Positions 1-7,830 of a stretch of DNA of 64,000 nt are shown piece by piece. The position numbers and the translations under genes are program-made. The notes under the pieces are model-generated. The model was not told where the DNA came from, did not search any database, and was given only the letters and a program-made list of their open reading frames with translations. This DNA comes from an uncultured Eubacteriales bacterium (GTDB taxonomy: Bacteria > Bacillota > Clostridia > Christensenellales > Aristaeellaceae): positions 1-64,000 of the forward strand of contig CACXBB010000003.1 in the NCBI GenBank assembly GCA_902765735.1. Reading direction: 5' to 3'. Position 1 is the first letter of the stretch. The number at the start of each line of letters is the position of its first letter.

Positions 1-12
1 AGGAACTGACCC

Positions 13-885
13 ATGTTTAACGCTCTCTTTGAAGAGATAGAGAAATGGATGCGCCAGCTCCTCTCCGGCATGGTCACGTCCAACCTGACCAACATGTTCG
101 CCGATGTCAACCAAAAGACCGGTGAGATTGCCAGTCAGGTTGGGCAGACCCCCCAGGGCTGGAACGGCAGTATCTTTTCCATGATACGCAGCCTCTCCAA
201 TTCCGTCATCATCCCCATCGCGGGCATGATCATCACGTTCATACTCTGCTATGAATTGATCTCGATGGTCACCAGCGCCAACAACATGCACGACATAGAC
301 ACCTTCATGTTCTTCAAGTATTTCTTCAAGATGTGGGTGGCCGTCTGGATCGTGTCCCATACCTTCACAATGGTCATGGCGATCTTCGACGTGGGTCAGC
401 ATGTGGTGAATCGCGCGGCAGGCGTCATCGGCGGCTCGACGGCGATAGATATATCGTCGCTCGTCGGGACGATGAGCGCGGCGATGGAAACGATGGAAAT
501 GGGGGAGCTCGTCCTTCTGGCCCTGGAGACCCTGCTGGTGAGCTTTGGCATGAAGGTCATGTCGGTCATTATCACCGTGGTGATGTATGGACGCATGATC
601 GAGATTTACCTGTATTCCTCTGTCGCCGCCATCCCGTTCGCCACCATGAGCAACCGGGAGTGGGGGCAGATCGGCAACAACTACCTGCGCGGACTGATGG
701 CACTTGCGTTTCAGGGCTTCTTCATGATGGTGTGCGTGGCGATCTATGCTGTGCTGATCTCCACGATGCAGATCTCCGACAATATGCACTCGGCACTGTT
801 CGGTATCGCGGCCTACACCGTCATGCTGTGCTTCGCGCTGCTGAAAACCGGCAGCCTGTCCAAGTCCGTGTTCAACGCGCACTGA
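13..885 (+). CDS. TrbL/VirB6-like conjugal transfer membrane protein
   Basis: A 290-residue polytopic membrane protein resembling the CD1112-type TrbL/VirB6-like proteins of Tn1549-family conjugative elements, which form part of the inner-membrane type IV secretion channel. Hydrophobic segments lie around residues 62-85, 105-128, 165-200, 205-225, 230-255 and 260-280. The N-terminus is amphipathic, and the C-terminus (FALLKTGSLSKSVF) looks complete. In related elements it is followed directly by prgI; here an antisense AbrB/PIN cassette separates the two. The family call rests on overall character, length and order. Confidence 0.8.
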   Translation: MFNALFEEIEKWMRQLLSGMVTSNLTNMFADVNQKTGEIASQVGQTPQGWNGSIFSMIRSLSNSVIIPIAGMIITFILCYELISMVTSANNMHDIDTFMFFKYFFKMWVAVWIVSHTFTMVMAIFDVGQHVVNRAAGVIGGSTAIDISSLVGTMSAAMETMEMGELVLLALETLLVSFGMKVMSVIITVVMYGRMIEIYLYSSVAAIPFATMSNREWGQIGNNYLRGLMALAFQGFFMMVCVAIYAVLISTMQISDNMHSALFGIAAYTVMLCFALLKTGSLSKSVFNAH

Positions 886-888
886 TGA

Positions 889-1311
889 CCATTCCAGAAC
901 CTTCTGGTGGCGCGCCTTTCTTTCATCATTCCATGTTGTCAAGGAAGAACGCAACGCCGATGATTCGAGGAAATCCTTGTCGCTTGTGAGGAACAGGTCG
1001 GCATGGGCATTGAGCGCCGCCCGCAGGATGGGACGATCCTTCACGTCGCGTATCTTTGCTTCGGAAGGATTCTCTTCCTCCGGTGTGGGAACAACCTCCA
1101 TGTTGCCCTGAATGATGTACAGGAAAGCGTCCAATTCCGTGATTTTGTCCGGAAACTTCTCATGGAATTTCCGATGCAGTTCATCAATCACATAGTCGCA
1201 AACGACAGGCTCATAGGGCGGGTTGAGCGCCTTCTGCAAAGCCAAAGCTGTTCTTCCCCGCGGGAAGAGCACAGCGGAAATGAAGATGTTGGTATCGAGC
1301 ATGATCCTCAT
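889..1311 (-). CDS. PIN-domain toxin, 3' end lost (no stop codon)
   Basis: Starts MRIMLDTNIFISAVLF, the N-terminal acidic motif of PIN-domain ribonucleases, and continues to DRPILRAALNAHADLFLTSDKDF, which carries the later catalytic acidic residues. PIN toxins cleave RNA and are held in check by a cognate antitoxin. Its ATG overlaps the TGA of the upstream AbrB-like gene by 4 bases, as in toxin-antitoxin operons. After TSDKDFLESS the sequence stops looking like PIN. The reading frame then has no stop and runs antisense through the whole transfer gene to position 1. The end given here is only where the neighbouring gene begins. The toxin is probably damaged. Confidence 0.7.
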
Positions 1312-1583
1312 TCTGTCGTTTCCTCCCTGCGGGACTGCGTGATCCACTCGGCAACGTCATCTTCGGTAAACAGACCCGCCTTTTCCGCTTCGCCCTTCAT
1401 CTGTTCCTGAAAACGCATGAGGGCGTACACAGTGGAATTGACGACGCGGACATTGTTGCCATCGACGATGAACGTGACCCGATCCCCGGTATCCACGCCA
1501 AGCGCAGCGCGCACGTTCTTCGGAATCGTGACCTGTCCTTTGGCCATCACCCTCGCATCATTGACAAACGCTGGCTGAGACAT
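1308..1583 (-). CDS. AbrB/MazE-like antitoxin
   Basis: A 91-residue protein with an N-terminal AbrB/SpoVT swapped-hairpin domain (ARVMAKGQVTIPKNVRAALG, then GDRVTFIVDGNNV) and a C-terminal tail that would bind the toxin. Such antitoxins repress their own operon and neutralise the PIN partner. The ATG at 1583 follows an AGGTGG-like ribosome site (complement at 1591-1596); an ATG farther upstream has no such site. It overlaps the PIN gene by 4 bases. The cassette lies antisense between two transfer genes, so it was probably inserted there. Confidence 0.82.
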   Translation of the reverse strand: MSQPAFVNDARVMAKGQVTIPKNVRAALGVDTGDRVTFIVDGNNVRVVNSTVYALMRFQEQMKGEAEKAGLFTEDDVAEWITQSRREETTE

Positions 1584-1721
1584 AATGAGCACCTCCAGGT
1601 TGGAAAGTAGGGAAATAGGGATTCCCTGCATCTATTATACTCCATCGTCATGGGAATATCAATCAAAAAAGAGAATGCTCTGTAAAAATGTTGAGGCACA
1701 TTCTGAAAGGAGGTTTCTATT

Positions 1722-2105
1722 TTGGCCTATGTATCCGTCCCCAAAGACCTGACGAAAGTCAAGAACAAGCTGGTCCTGAACCTGACCAGGCGGCAGATCA
1801 TCTGCTTTGCCCTTGCGGCGGCGATTGGCCTGCCGTTCTATTTCCTGACGCGGGAGGCGCTGGGTACTACCACGTCGGCCACCTGCATGGTGCTGCTGAT
1901 GCTGCCCGCGTTCCTGTTCGCCATGTACGAGCGCGACGGCCTGCCGCTGGAAAAGGTGCTGATGAATCTCTTCTCCACCAAATTCCTTCGGCCCGGCGTT
2001 CGCAAGTATGAAATGACCAATCTCTATGAGAAGAAAAAGGCTGTTGCCCGGAAGGGTGCGGCCCGGAAAGGAGCCCGGAATGTTCCGAAGAAAAAGAAGC
2101 GTTGA
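1722..2105 (+). CDS. PrgI family conjugation protein
   Basis: A 127-residue protein with the PrgI-family pattern: a short N-terminal strand (MAYVSVPKDLTKVKNKL), two close hydrophobic helices at about residues 27-42 and 50-68, then a basic tail rich in Lys and Arg. PrgI proteins sit beside the VirB4 ATPase in Gram-positive conjugation modules. It starts at TTG with a strong AAAGGAGG site at 1706-1713. The last 26 bases overlap the start of virB4, which suggests translational coupling. Confidence 0.85.
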   Translation: MAYVSVPKDLTKVKNKLVLNLTRRQIICFALAAAIGLPFYFLTREALGTTTSATCMVLLMLPAFLFAMYERDGLPLEKVLMNLFSTKFLRPGVRKYEMTNLYEKKKAVARKGAARKGARNVPKKKKR

Positions 2106-2670
2106 TCCCGGCATGACCGTCCATGCGGAAATGCCGGAGATCGAAACCGATAACCCGTCCCGCATGAGCCGCAGGCAGCGCCGCGCCGCTGAAAAGGCGG
2201 AGAAACGGGAGGCGATGGAAGCAGCGAAGCGTCAGGCTGCTCGGAAGAAGGCCGCCGCCAAGCACAAGCTCGAAGCAAAGAAAAAGGGCTCGAAAAAGAA
2301 GCCCCAGCCAAGGGAGCAAAACAAGAGAGCGATTTCCGCCCAGGCGACCATTCCCTACCGGGAAATGGGTAAGGACGGCATCTGCCGCGTACATGACCGG
2401 TTGTACTCCAAAACGATTCGCTACCTCGACCTGAACTACCAGCTGGCGCAGCCCGACGACAAGGCCGACATCTTTGACGGCTGGTCGGAGTTCCTCAACT
2501 ACTTCGACTACACCATCCACGCCCAGCTGACCTTCTCCAACCGGCACAGCATCGCCGCCGAGCTGGAGAATCTCATCAAGGTGCGCCCCCGGAAAGACCG
2601 CTTTGCTGACCTTATGGAAGAATACGCCGATATGCTCCGGGAGCAGCTTCAGAAGGGCAATAACGGCCTG
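2080..2670 (+). pseudogene. VirB4/TraE ATPase, N-terminal fragment
   Basis: Begins at an ATG preceded by GGAAAGGAG and encodes a Lys/Ala-rich N-terminus followed by typical VirB4 N-terminal sequence (YREMGKDGICRVHDRLYSKT, then DLNYQLAQPDDKADIF) up to QLQKGNNGLI. Intact VirB4 is about 800 residues and carries Walker A and B ATPase motifs. Here the homologous part is about 197 residues and has neither. At about 2670 the sequence jumps to the 3' end of a sortase gene in another frame, so the ATPase domain and several genes were deleted. The open frame runs on to 2865 as unrelated sequence. Confidence 0.8.
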
Positions 2671-2671
2671 A

Positions 2672-2857
2672 TACTACACCTTTTCCAAGGCGAACAGCGC
2701 GGAGGAATACGACGCCTACATCAGCGCCTGCCGGGAACGGGCGCTGTACGACACGGGCGTGACGGCGCGGTACGGCGACAAACTGCTGACACTCTCCACC
2801 TGCGAATACTCGCACAAGAACGGACGCATGGTCGTGGTGGCAAAGAAGATTACATGA
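2672..2857 (+). pseudogene. class B sortase, C-terminal fragment
   Basis: In the frame beginning TAC at 2672 the sequence reads as the last 61 residues of a class B sortase: YYTFSKANSAEEYDAYIS, then GDKLLTLSTCEYS with the TLxTC catalytic cysteine, and ending VVVAKKIT. Sortase B genes lie downstream of virB4 in Tn1549-like elements. There is no start codon and the rest of the enzyme is missing, so this is a remnant left by the deletion that truncated virB4. Confidence 0.8.
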
Positions 2858-2886
2858 AGGAATGAGGAGGTGAAATCGCATGGCAA

Positions 2887-3258
2887 ATCGGGCTGTTCAA
2901 TGGCGGCGCTCTCCCGCTTCTGGAAGAACAGGATGTCCGTCACGACGCCCGTATTCGCATTACGCAAAAAGGTGTTCTTCGGCAATCGAATCGCGCCCAG
3001 CAGGTCAGCGCGGGCGGCGACGTACTGCCGCATGGCGTCCGATTGCTTGTCCATCGTGCCGCTGGAGGTCACGACGGTGACTACGCCGCCCGGACGCACC
3101 AGGTCGATGGAGCGGGCGATGAAATAATCGTGAATCAGGAAATTGTACTTGTCGTACTGCCTGTCCACCACCTTGAACGCGCCGAAGGGCACGTTGCCGA
3201 TCACCACGTCGAAGAAGTTATCGGAAAAGGCGGTCTCCTCGAAGCCCTGCACGGCGAT
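2887..3258 (-). pseudogene. DNA methylase domain fragment of the ICE methylase/helicase (inverted)
   Basis: Reads VQGFEETAFSDNFFDVVIGN, then VPFGAFKVVDRQYDKYNF, IARSIDLVRPGGVVTVVTS and DILFFQKRESAAIEQPD. This is the N6-adenine methyltransferase core (NPPF-type motif present as NVPF) of the very large methylase/SNF2 helicase of Tn1549-like elements. It lies on the strand opposite to the rest of the element and has lost its N- and C-terminal contexts. It joins an earlier part of the same gene at about 3258 in a different frame, so sequence between them is deleted. Not functional as it stands. Confidence 0.75.
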
Positions 3259-3259
3259 C

Positions 3260-4555
3260 GTTGTAAGCAGAGGCAAAGTCGCGCAGCCGGGCAACCAGCC
3301 TGTCCACGTTCTCCTGCCGGTCAAGGTAGCGGGAAACCTTCTCCACTTCGTCGGGAAAGCCGCCCTTGAACATCTCCATATCAGCTTCATCAAACAGGAT
3401 GTGACTGTATTCGGCCTCGATGTCCCGTTCCATGTTGGCCAGGGCGTTGGCATATTCCCGAAGCGCGTTCCCACGGGCCGCGTCCAGCACGGGCTGAGGC
3501 GCGTATTCGCCCTGCTTGAGAAGCTGGTGGATTCTGCCCGCCACATCGCCCCAGGACAGGAACGCCTTTTCTATGGCCTGCTCCCGCACGGAACGACCCG
3601 CCGCGATCTGCAAGCCCAGCTCGTCAAACCACACGGAATAATCGGTGCCGTAGATGGTAAAGCCCTTGCCGCCCTTGCCATACTCCCGCTTGACGTAAGC
3701 CGTGGCCGCTTCCGGCGTCTGCTCGATCATATAGTTGTAGATCAGCCTCAGCTGGCTGCCCCGGCGATTGCCGCCCGTGCGCAGTATCTCGTCCACCACC
3801 TCCGGGGGCACGGTGATCTCACGCTCATAAGGCGCGGCCATGCGCTCCTCAATGGCGCGGATCTGCGCGTTGGCCGTTGGCAATTCGGGCAGAGAAAGGG
3901 CAGAGGCGATTTCCGCCTCTGCCGCGCTCAAATCCTGTTCGGTTGTCTCGTTGGTCAGCTGTACACCAATTCCGTCAGAATGATCTCGTCCGCCCGGTTC
4001 CGAAGGTTGTTCATCCGCTGAATCCAGTCCATCGGATCGCTCTCTTTCAGAGCCTCCGTCACGCCCTCCGTCCGCGCCATCTGCTCGGTCAGCAGTTCCA
4101 GGCGCTCGTTCGCCCGCTGGTCGATCTCCGACAGGTGCAGGTTCAGTTTGCCCGTCGCCAACATGCTCTGATACCAGTTCGGACGGTTCTGCTTCAGGTA
4201 GGTCTTGCGCAGCATCCCGTACTTCCCGATCTGCGGCGCGTTCTCCGTCTCGATCACCAGGTTCGGAAACAGATAATCTCCCTTGCGATGATACGTCAGC
4301 TCCATCATGCTCTTGCCCTCCTTCTTCGGGTCGTTCGTCGTCTGTGCTTTCATGCTTTAATGTGGTAAAGCGATTATACACCGGGCTTTCACTTTTTGCA
4401 AGTGGTTTTTGCAAATTTTCCTGGGCGCGTTCCTGGGCGGGGTTTTCCCTGTCCCAAGCGCGAATTTCCCGCCCGATGTCCATCAGGATGATCTCGGTGA
4501 GGTTGCTCACGGCGCTGCCCAGCACCGTGAGGGTGCCCAGCCGGTTGAAGAACTG
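3260..4555 (-). pseudogene. ICE methylase/helicase, N-terminal region fragment (inverted)
   Basis: From about 4555 down, this frame reads TLTVLGSAVSNLTEIILMD, GREIRAWDRENPAQ, then a long Asp/Glu/Arg/Gly/Pro-rich linker (GRLSVSEPGDRDGERAADRE and so on), then EITVPPEVVDEILRTGGN and EYSHILFDEADMEMFKGGF, ending near RLRDFASAYN. This matches the segment that precedes the methylase domain in Tn1549-type methylase/helicase proteins. Both ends are broken: the upstream part is missing, and the downstream part jumps to the methylase core. The linker overlaps tnpV in another frame. Confidence 0.7.
3955..4308 (-). CDS. tnpV: TnpV family transposon-encoded protein
   Basis: A 117-residue TnpV-like protein: MMELTYHRKGDYLFPNLVIE, then IGKYGMLRKTYLKQNRP, HLSEIDQRANERLELLTEQM and a C-terminal MNNLRNRADEIILTELVYS. 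TnpV occurs on Tn4451-type and related elements and has been suggested to act in excision; its biochemistry is not settled. The ATG at 4308 follows AAGGAGG with good spacing. The whole gene is nested, in a different frame on the same strand, inside the hydrophilic linker of the helicase fragment, and both frames look conserved. Confidence 0.8.
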   Translation of the reverse strand: MMELTYHRKGDYLFPNLVIETENAPQIGKYGMLRKTYLKQNRPNWYQSMLATGKLNLHLSEIDQRANERLELLTEQMARTEGVTEALKESDPMDWIQRMNNLRNRADEIILTELVYS

Positions 4556-5497
4556 GATGCCCTTGAGAACAAGCAGAAGTTCATCAGCCAGATCATGACC
4601 AGCAAGAGCCCGGTTCGCGCCTGCGAGGACGTGGACGATACGGCGCTTTCCTACGCGGAGATCAAGGCGCTGGCAACGGGCAACCCGTACATCAAGGAAA
4701 AGATGGACCTGGACATCCAGGTGGCGAAGCTGCAGATGCTCCGGGCCAGCCATACCAGCCAGCGTTATCGCCTGGAAACGGACATCGCCCGCACCTATCC
4801 GGTGCAGATCGCCTCCGTACAGCAGCGCATCGCCAACCTGGAGGCGGACAAGGAGGCCGCCGCGCCGGTGCTGGCGCTGGACAAGGAACAGTTTGAGATG
4901 AAAGTATCCGGGGTGGTCTACACGGAGAGGAAGGACGCGGGCAACGCGCTCATCAAGGCGTGTACCGCCGCCAAGACCGTCAGCCAGGAGCTGCCCGTGG
5001 GCGAATACCACGGCTTCCGGCTGTCCGTGAGCTTCGACACCTTCACCAACAGCTTTGAGCTGGCCGTGCGGGGGCAGGGCAAGTACACCATCAAGCTGGG
5101 CGCTGACATCTTTGGCAACCTCACCCGCATCAATAATGTGCTTGAGGGGTTTACCAGCAGCCTGGAGGAAGCGAAACGCAAGCTGGCTACATTGGAGCAG
5201 CAGCTGGAGACCGCGAAGGAGGAGGTCGCCAAGCCCTTCCCGCAGGAGCAGGAGCTGATGCAGAAGGAAGCGCGGCTTTCCGAATTGAACGCCCTCTTGA
5301 ACATGGACGAGCGCGGTTCCGAAGCGGCGCTGATCGACGAGGAGGCGACGGTGGACGAGGAACCCCAGGGACGCGACGCTGCGGAGGAACAGAGGGAGGC
5401 TACTATTGAGGCCGACGAGCCTGAGCAGGACGATCCTGAACAGGACGAGGACGAACAGCCTGCCGCGAAATCCCGGCGCTATCAGATGGCCATATAA
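4556..5497 (+). pseudogene. ICE methylase/SNF2 helicase, C-terminal fragment
   Basis: The recognisable part begins at LENKQKFISQIMTSKSPVR (4562) and continues with ALSYAEIKALATGNPYIKEK, MDLDIQVAKLQML and a coiled-coil-rich, acidic C-terminus ending AAKSRRYQMAI. This is the extreme C-terminal region found after the SNF2 helicase core in Tn1549-like methylase/helicase proteins. The helicase motifs themselves are absent. It lies on the plus strand, opposite to the N-terminal and methylase fragments, so an inversion breakpoint lies near 4556. The frame is open upstream to 4409, but that part is the antisense of the inverted segment. Confidence 0.75.
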
Positions 5498-5553
5498 CCA
5501 ACCGACCCATAGCGAGGCTGGGTGCGCAGGCATCCGGCTTCGCTGTTACAGGA

Positions 5554-5823
5554 GTGAATATGAACAGATACGATTTTTTGATCTATGAATCCCGCCAGGG
5601 CGAGGCCAGCATTGAGGCGGAGTCCCCGAAGGAGGCCAGGGACAAGCTCATGGCGCTGTACAAGGCTGGCGGCATCGAGTTTACGTTCGTCACAGGCACG
5701 GACAATGAAATCCTGAACATCACCCCGCTGAAGGATGTGCCGCTGCAACGCTTTGAGATCTGGCTGGAAGCTCCGCTGCAGTTACGGCAAGGAGGCGCTG
5801 TTCTCCGACCTTCCCGCCGATAA
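5554..5823 (+). CDS. small conjugative-element protein, possibly joined to the next gene by a frameshift
   Basis: Encodes MNMNRYDFLIYESRQGEAS followed by a compact segment (EAESPKEARDKLMALYKAG, then IEFTFVTGTDNEILNITPL). I do not recognise a named domain in this part. From about residue 60 (PLQRFEIWLEAPLQ) it resembles the lead-in of an LPD28 domain, but the frame then leaves that homology, which continues in the overlapping downstream gene. Either two genes overlap by 89 bases or one reading frame has been split by a 1-base indel near 5765-5785. Confidence 0.5.
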   Translation: MNMNRYDFLIYESRQGEASIEAESPKEARDKLMALYKAGGIEFTFVTGTDNEILNITPLKDVPLQRFEIWLEAPLQLRQGGAVLRPSRR

Positions 5824-6943
5824 GGTGGACGCGCTGCAAGGTGCGGACAAGCTCTATCGCTACGACCTGAGGCATGGGGACGACGACGGCATCCCGCTGA
5901 AGGTGCAGCCGGAGGTGACGGTCAACCGCTACGGCACGGTTTTTACCGCCGAGCCGCTTTTCATGGAGGGCGAGTTTTCCCGCGACCTCTACGACGAGGA
6001 TTGGGGCTTTCTTTCGGATGAACCCGCCATGACCCTCGAACAATTCTACACCGCAATGAAGGAAAAGGAGAGACAGACCGTGCGCGAATATGAAATCTAT
6101 CAGCTGAACGCTGGCGGCAGGGACTATATGTTCATGAACATGAAGGAGCTGCGGGCGATGCACGTCACGCCCAACATATCCAGCTATGACAGCGTGTACA
6201 AAGGCACCCTTGAGCCGGGCATGACGCTGGACAGCCTGTTCGACAGATTCAACGTGGACAGGCCGGAGGACTTCAAGGGTCATTCGCTGTCCGTCAGCGA
6301 TGTGATCGCCGTGACTGACGAGCACGGCAAGACGGCCTGGTTCGTGGACAGCATCGGCTTCACACAGTTGCCGGAGTTTTTCACGCCGCGGGAGCAGCAG
6401 CACGACGTTCCCGAAGAAGGCGAAAAGACCTATCTGCCCGTCTACCGGCGCACAGCCGACTACGCCCGCGAAGCCGGGGAGCGCGACGCATATCGCGCGT
6501 CCTTCCAGGAGAACGTCAAGTGCAAGCAGGCCATCGAAAAGGCCATCCGCCTGGACTACGACGGGCAGTACCTGAACGACAACGCCATCTTCACGGTGCT
6601 GGATGCGTTCGGCCCGGAGCGCCTGTCCTGGGTGCTGGCGAACACCATCACCATGAAAGAACAGGACGGGCGCTTTTCCCGCAGCAACAAGGCGTGGGCG
6701 CAGGCCATGAGCATCCCCATCGACAGGGACGGCTTCGGAAGCCTGCGGAATTGGAGCTACACCGTCGAGAGCCATCCCGCCATCCTCGATCTGTACACAA
6801 CACTCTTGCGGAAAGAATTGGAGCGGCCACCCCAGGAGCGCACGGCGGAGAAGCCGGTTGCCCGTGAGGCAACAAATCCCCGCCAAGAGGCTAAACAGGA
6901 GCCGTCGAAGCCCGCCAAGCGCAGGAGCGAGCCGAGCCTGTGA
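5735..6943 (+). CDS. LPD28 - YodL - DUF3849 multidomain ICE protein
   Basis: Three accessory domains typical of Firmicutes conjugative elements can be read in order. An LPD28-like segment comes first (YGKEALFSDLPADKV, then LYRYDLRHGDDDGIPLKV, about residues 16-105). A YodL domain follows (REYEIYQLNAGGRDYMF to HSLSVSDVIAVTDEHGK and FVDSIGFTQLPEFF, about 118-220). A DUF3849 domain is last (LPVYRRTADYAREAGERDAY, VLANTITMKEQDGRFSR, about 232-365). The Pro/Lys-rich tail ends SEPSL. Molecular function is unknown. The true start is uncertain because the LPD28 N-terminus appears to lie in the frame of the upstream small gene. Confidence 0.7.
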   Translation: MCRCNALRSGWKLRCSYGKEALFSDLPADKVDALQGADKLYRYDLRHGDDDGIPLKVQPEVTVNRYGTVFTAEPLFMEGEFSRDLYDEDWGFLSDEPAMTLEQFYTAMKEKERQTVREYEIYQLNAGGRDYMFMNMKELRAMHVTPNISSYDSVYKGTLEPGMTLDSLFDRFNVDRPEDFKGHSLSVSDVIAVTDEHGKTAWFVDSIGFTQLPEFFTPREQQHDVPEEGEKTYLPVYRRTADYAREAGERDAYRASFQENVKCKQAIEKAIRLDYDGQYLNDNAIFTVLDAFGPERLSWVLANTITMKEQDGRFSRSNKAWAQAMSIPIDRDGFGSLRNWSYTVESHPAILDLYTTLLRKELERPPQERTAEKPVAREATNPRQEAKQEPSKPAKRRSEPSL

Positions 6944-6978
6944 GGGACGGCAATATCGCAGGCGGGAGGCGATGACCG

Positions 6979-7818
6979 ATGCTTCAGGAACGCTGCCAGC
7001 TCTATCAGATGAAGGACGGCGAGGCGTTGCGCCCCTATATCTTCCAGCCCTTCGCCGTCCTCGCGTCCAAGCGATATTTCCCCAATGAAGCTGACTACGA
7101 CAAGACTTACGACGACCTGCTGCGACCCAACGAGGACGTGCGGGCAGTGCGGGAGCGCCTGTCGGCGTTGCAGCGTAAGCGGGGCTGTTTCCGGCAGATC
7201 AACACCAGCGACGTGATCGTGCTGCGGCGTGAGACCGGCACGATCTGCTGCTTTGTCGATGGGGACGGCTTCGTGATGCTGGAGGGCTTCTTTGGCCCGC
7301 CGTCCTCCGGCAATCCGCTGACGCTGGAAACGGAACACTACGCCATCCCCGGCAAGAAGGGACTGTGGCGCGTCGTGGACGGCATCACCTATGAGAACGT
7401 CCTTTTCTTCCTGCTGGAGCATGAGGAACACGGGCGGGAAATCCCCTGCGTCATCCTCGATTCCAAGGGGGAATTGGTATCGGATGAGATCACAAAGGAT
7501 TTTGATGAAACAGCCGCGGAGCAGATGCGGCTGTTTCTGCACCCGGAGCTGCCGAAGCAATCGGTGGAGCATGAGCGGCCGCCGAAGGAGCTTTGGCAAC
7601 GGTACTACGACAACGGCGAGTACGTCCGTCATGCCAGCCACGAGGTCGGCAGCGAGGAAAACTACAACCACATCGACGGAGTGAACAACAACCGGAAACC
7701 CCAGCGGCCCAAGTGGGTCGATCCCAAGAAACGCCCGTCCGTCCGCAAGCGGCTCCAGGAAAAGCTGAACCAGGTGCATGGCGGCAAGGATAAGCAGCGG
7801 ACGCGGGAAAAAGCGTAA
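6979..7818 (+). CDS. YodL-like domain ICE protein
   Basis: A 279-residue soluble protein of unknown function. Its N-terminal half is a divergent YodL-like module: CQLYQMKDGEALRPYIF at the start and NTSDVIVLRRETGTICCFVD then GFVMLEGFF at residues about 75-105. This aligns with SVSDVIAV...WFVDSIGFTQLPEFF in the preceding gene. The C-terminal 90 residues are basic and low in hydrophobics (VDPKKRPSVRKRLQEKL), suggesting nucleic-acid contact. It sits 36 bases after the LPD28/YodL gene and 13 bases before the CHC2 gene, so it is probably co-transcribed. Confidence 0.6.
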   Translation: MLQERCQLYQMKDGEALRPYIFQPFAVLASKRYFPNEADYDKTYDDLLRPNEDVRAVRERLSALQRKRGCFRQINTSDVIVLRRETGTICCFVDGDGFVMLEGFFGPPSSGNPLTLETEHYAIPGKKGLWRVVDGITYENVLFFLLEHEEHGREIPCVILDSKGELVSDEITKDFDETAAEQMRLFLHPELPKQSVEHERPPKELWQRYYDNGEYVRHASHEVGSEENYNHIDGVNNNRKPQRPKWVDPKKRPSVRKRLQEKLNQVHGGKDKQRTREKA

Positions 7819-7830
7819 AGGAGGCTGAGA

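Noticed and set aside
2870..3127. Plus-strand ORFs just after the sortase fragment
   Set aside because: They begin at a plausible start (AGGAGGTG then ATG at 2880), but within about 10 bases they enter the antisense of the inverted methylase fragment. At most the first codons of a lost gene remain.
4555..5533. Extension of the minus-strand helicase frame beyond the breakpoint
   Set aside because: Beyond about 4556 the frame is the antisense of the plus-strand C-terminal fragment and has no homology; only the part below the breakpoint is real.
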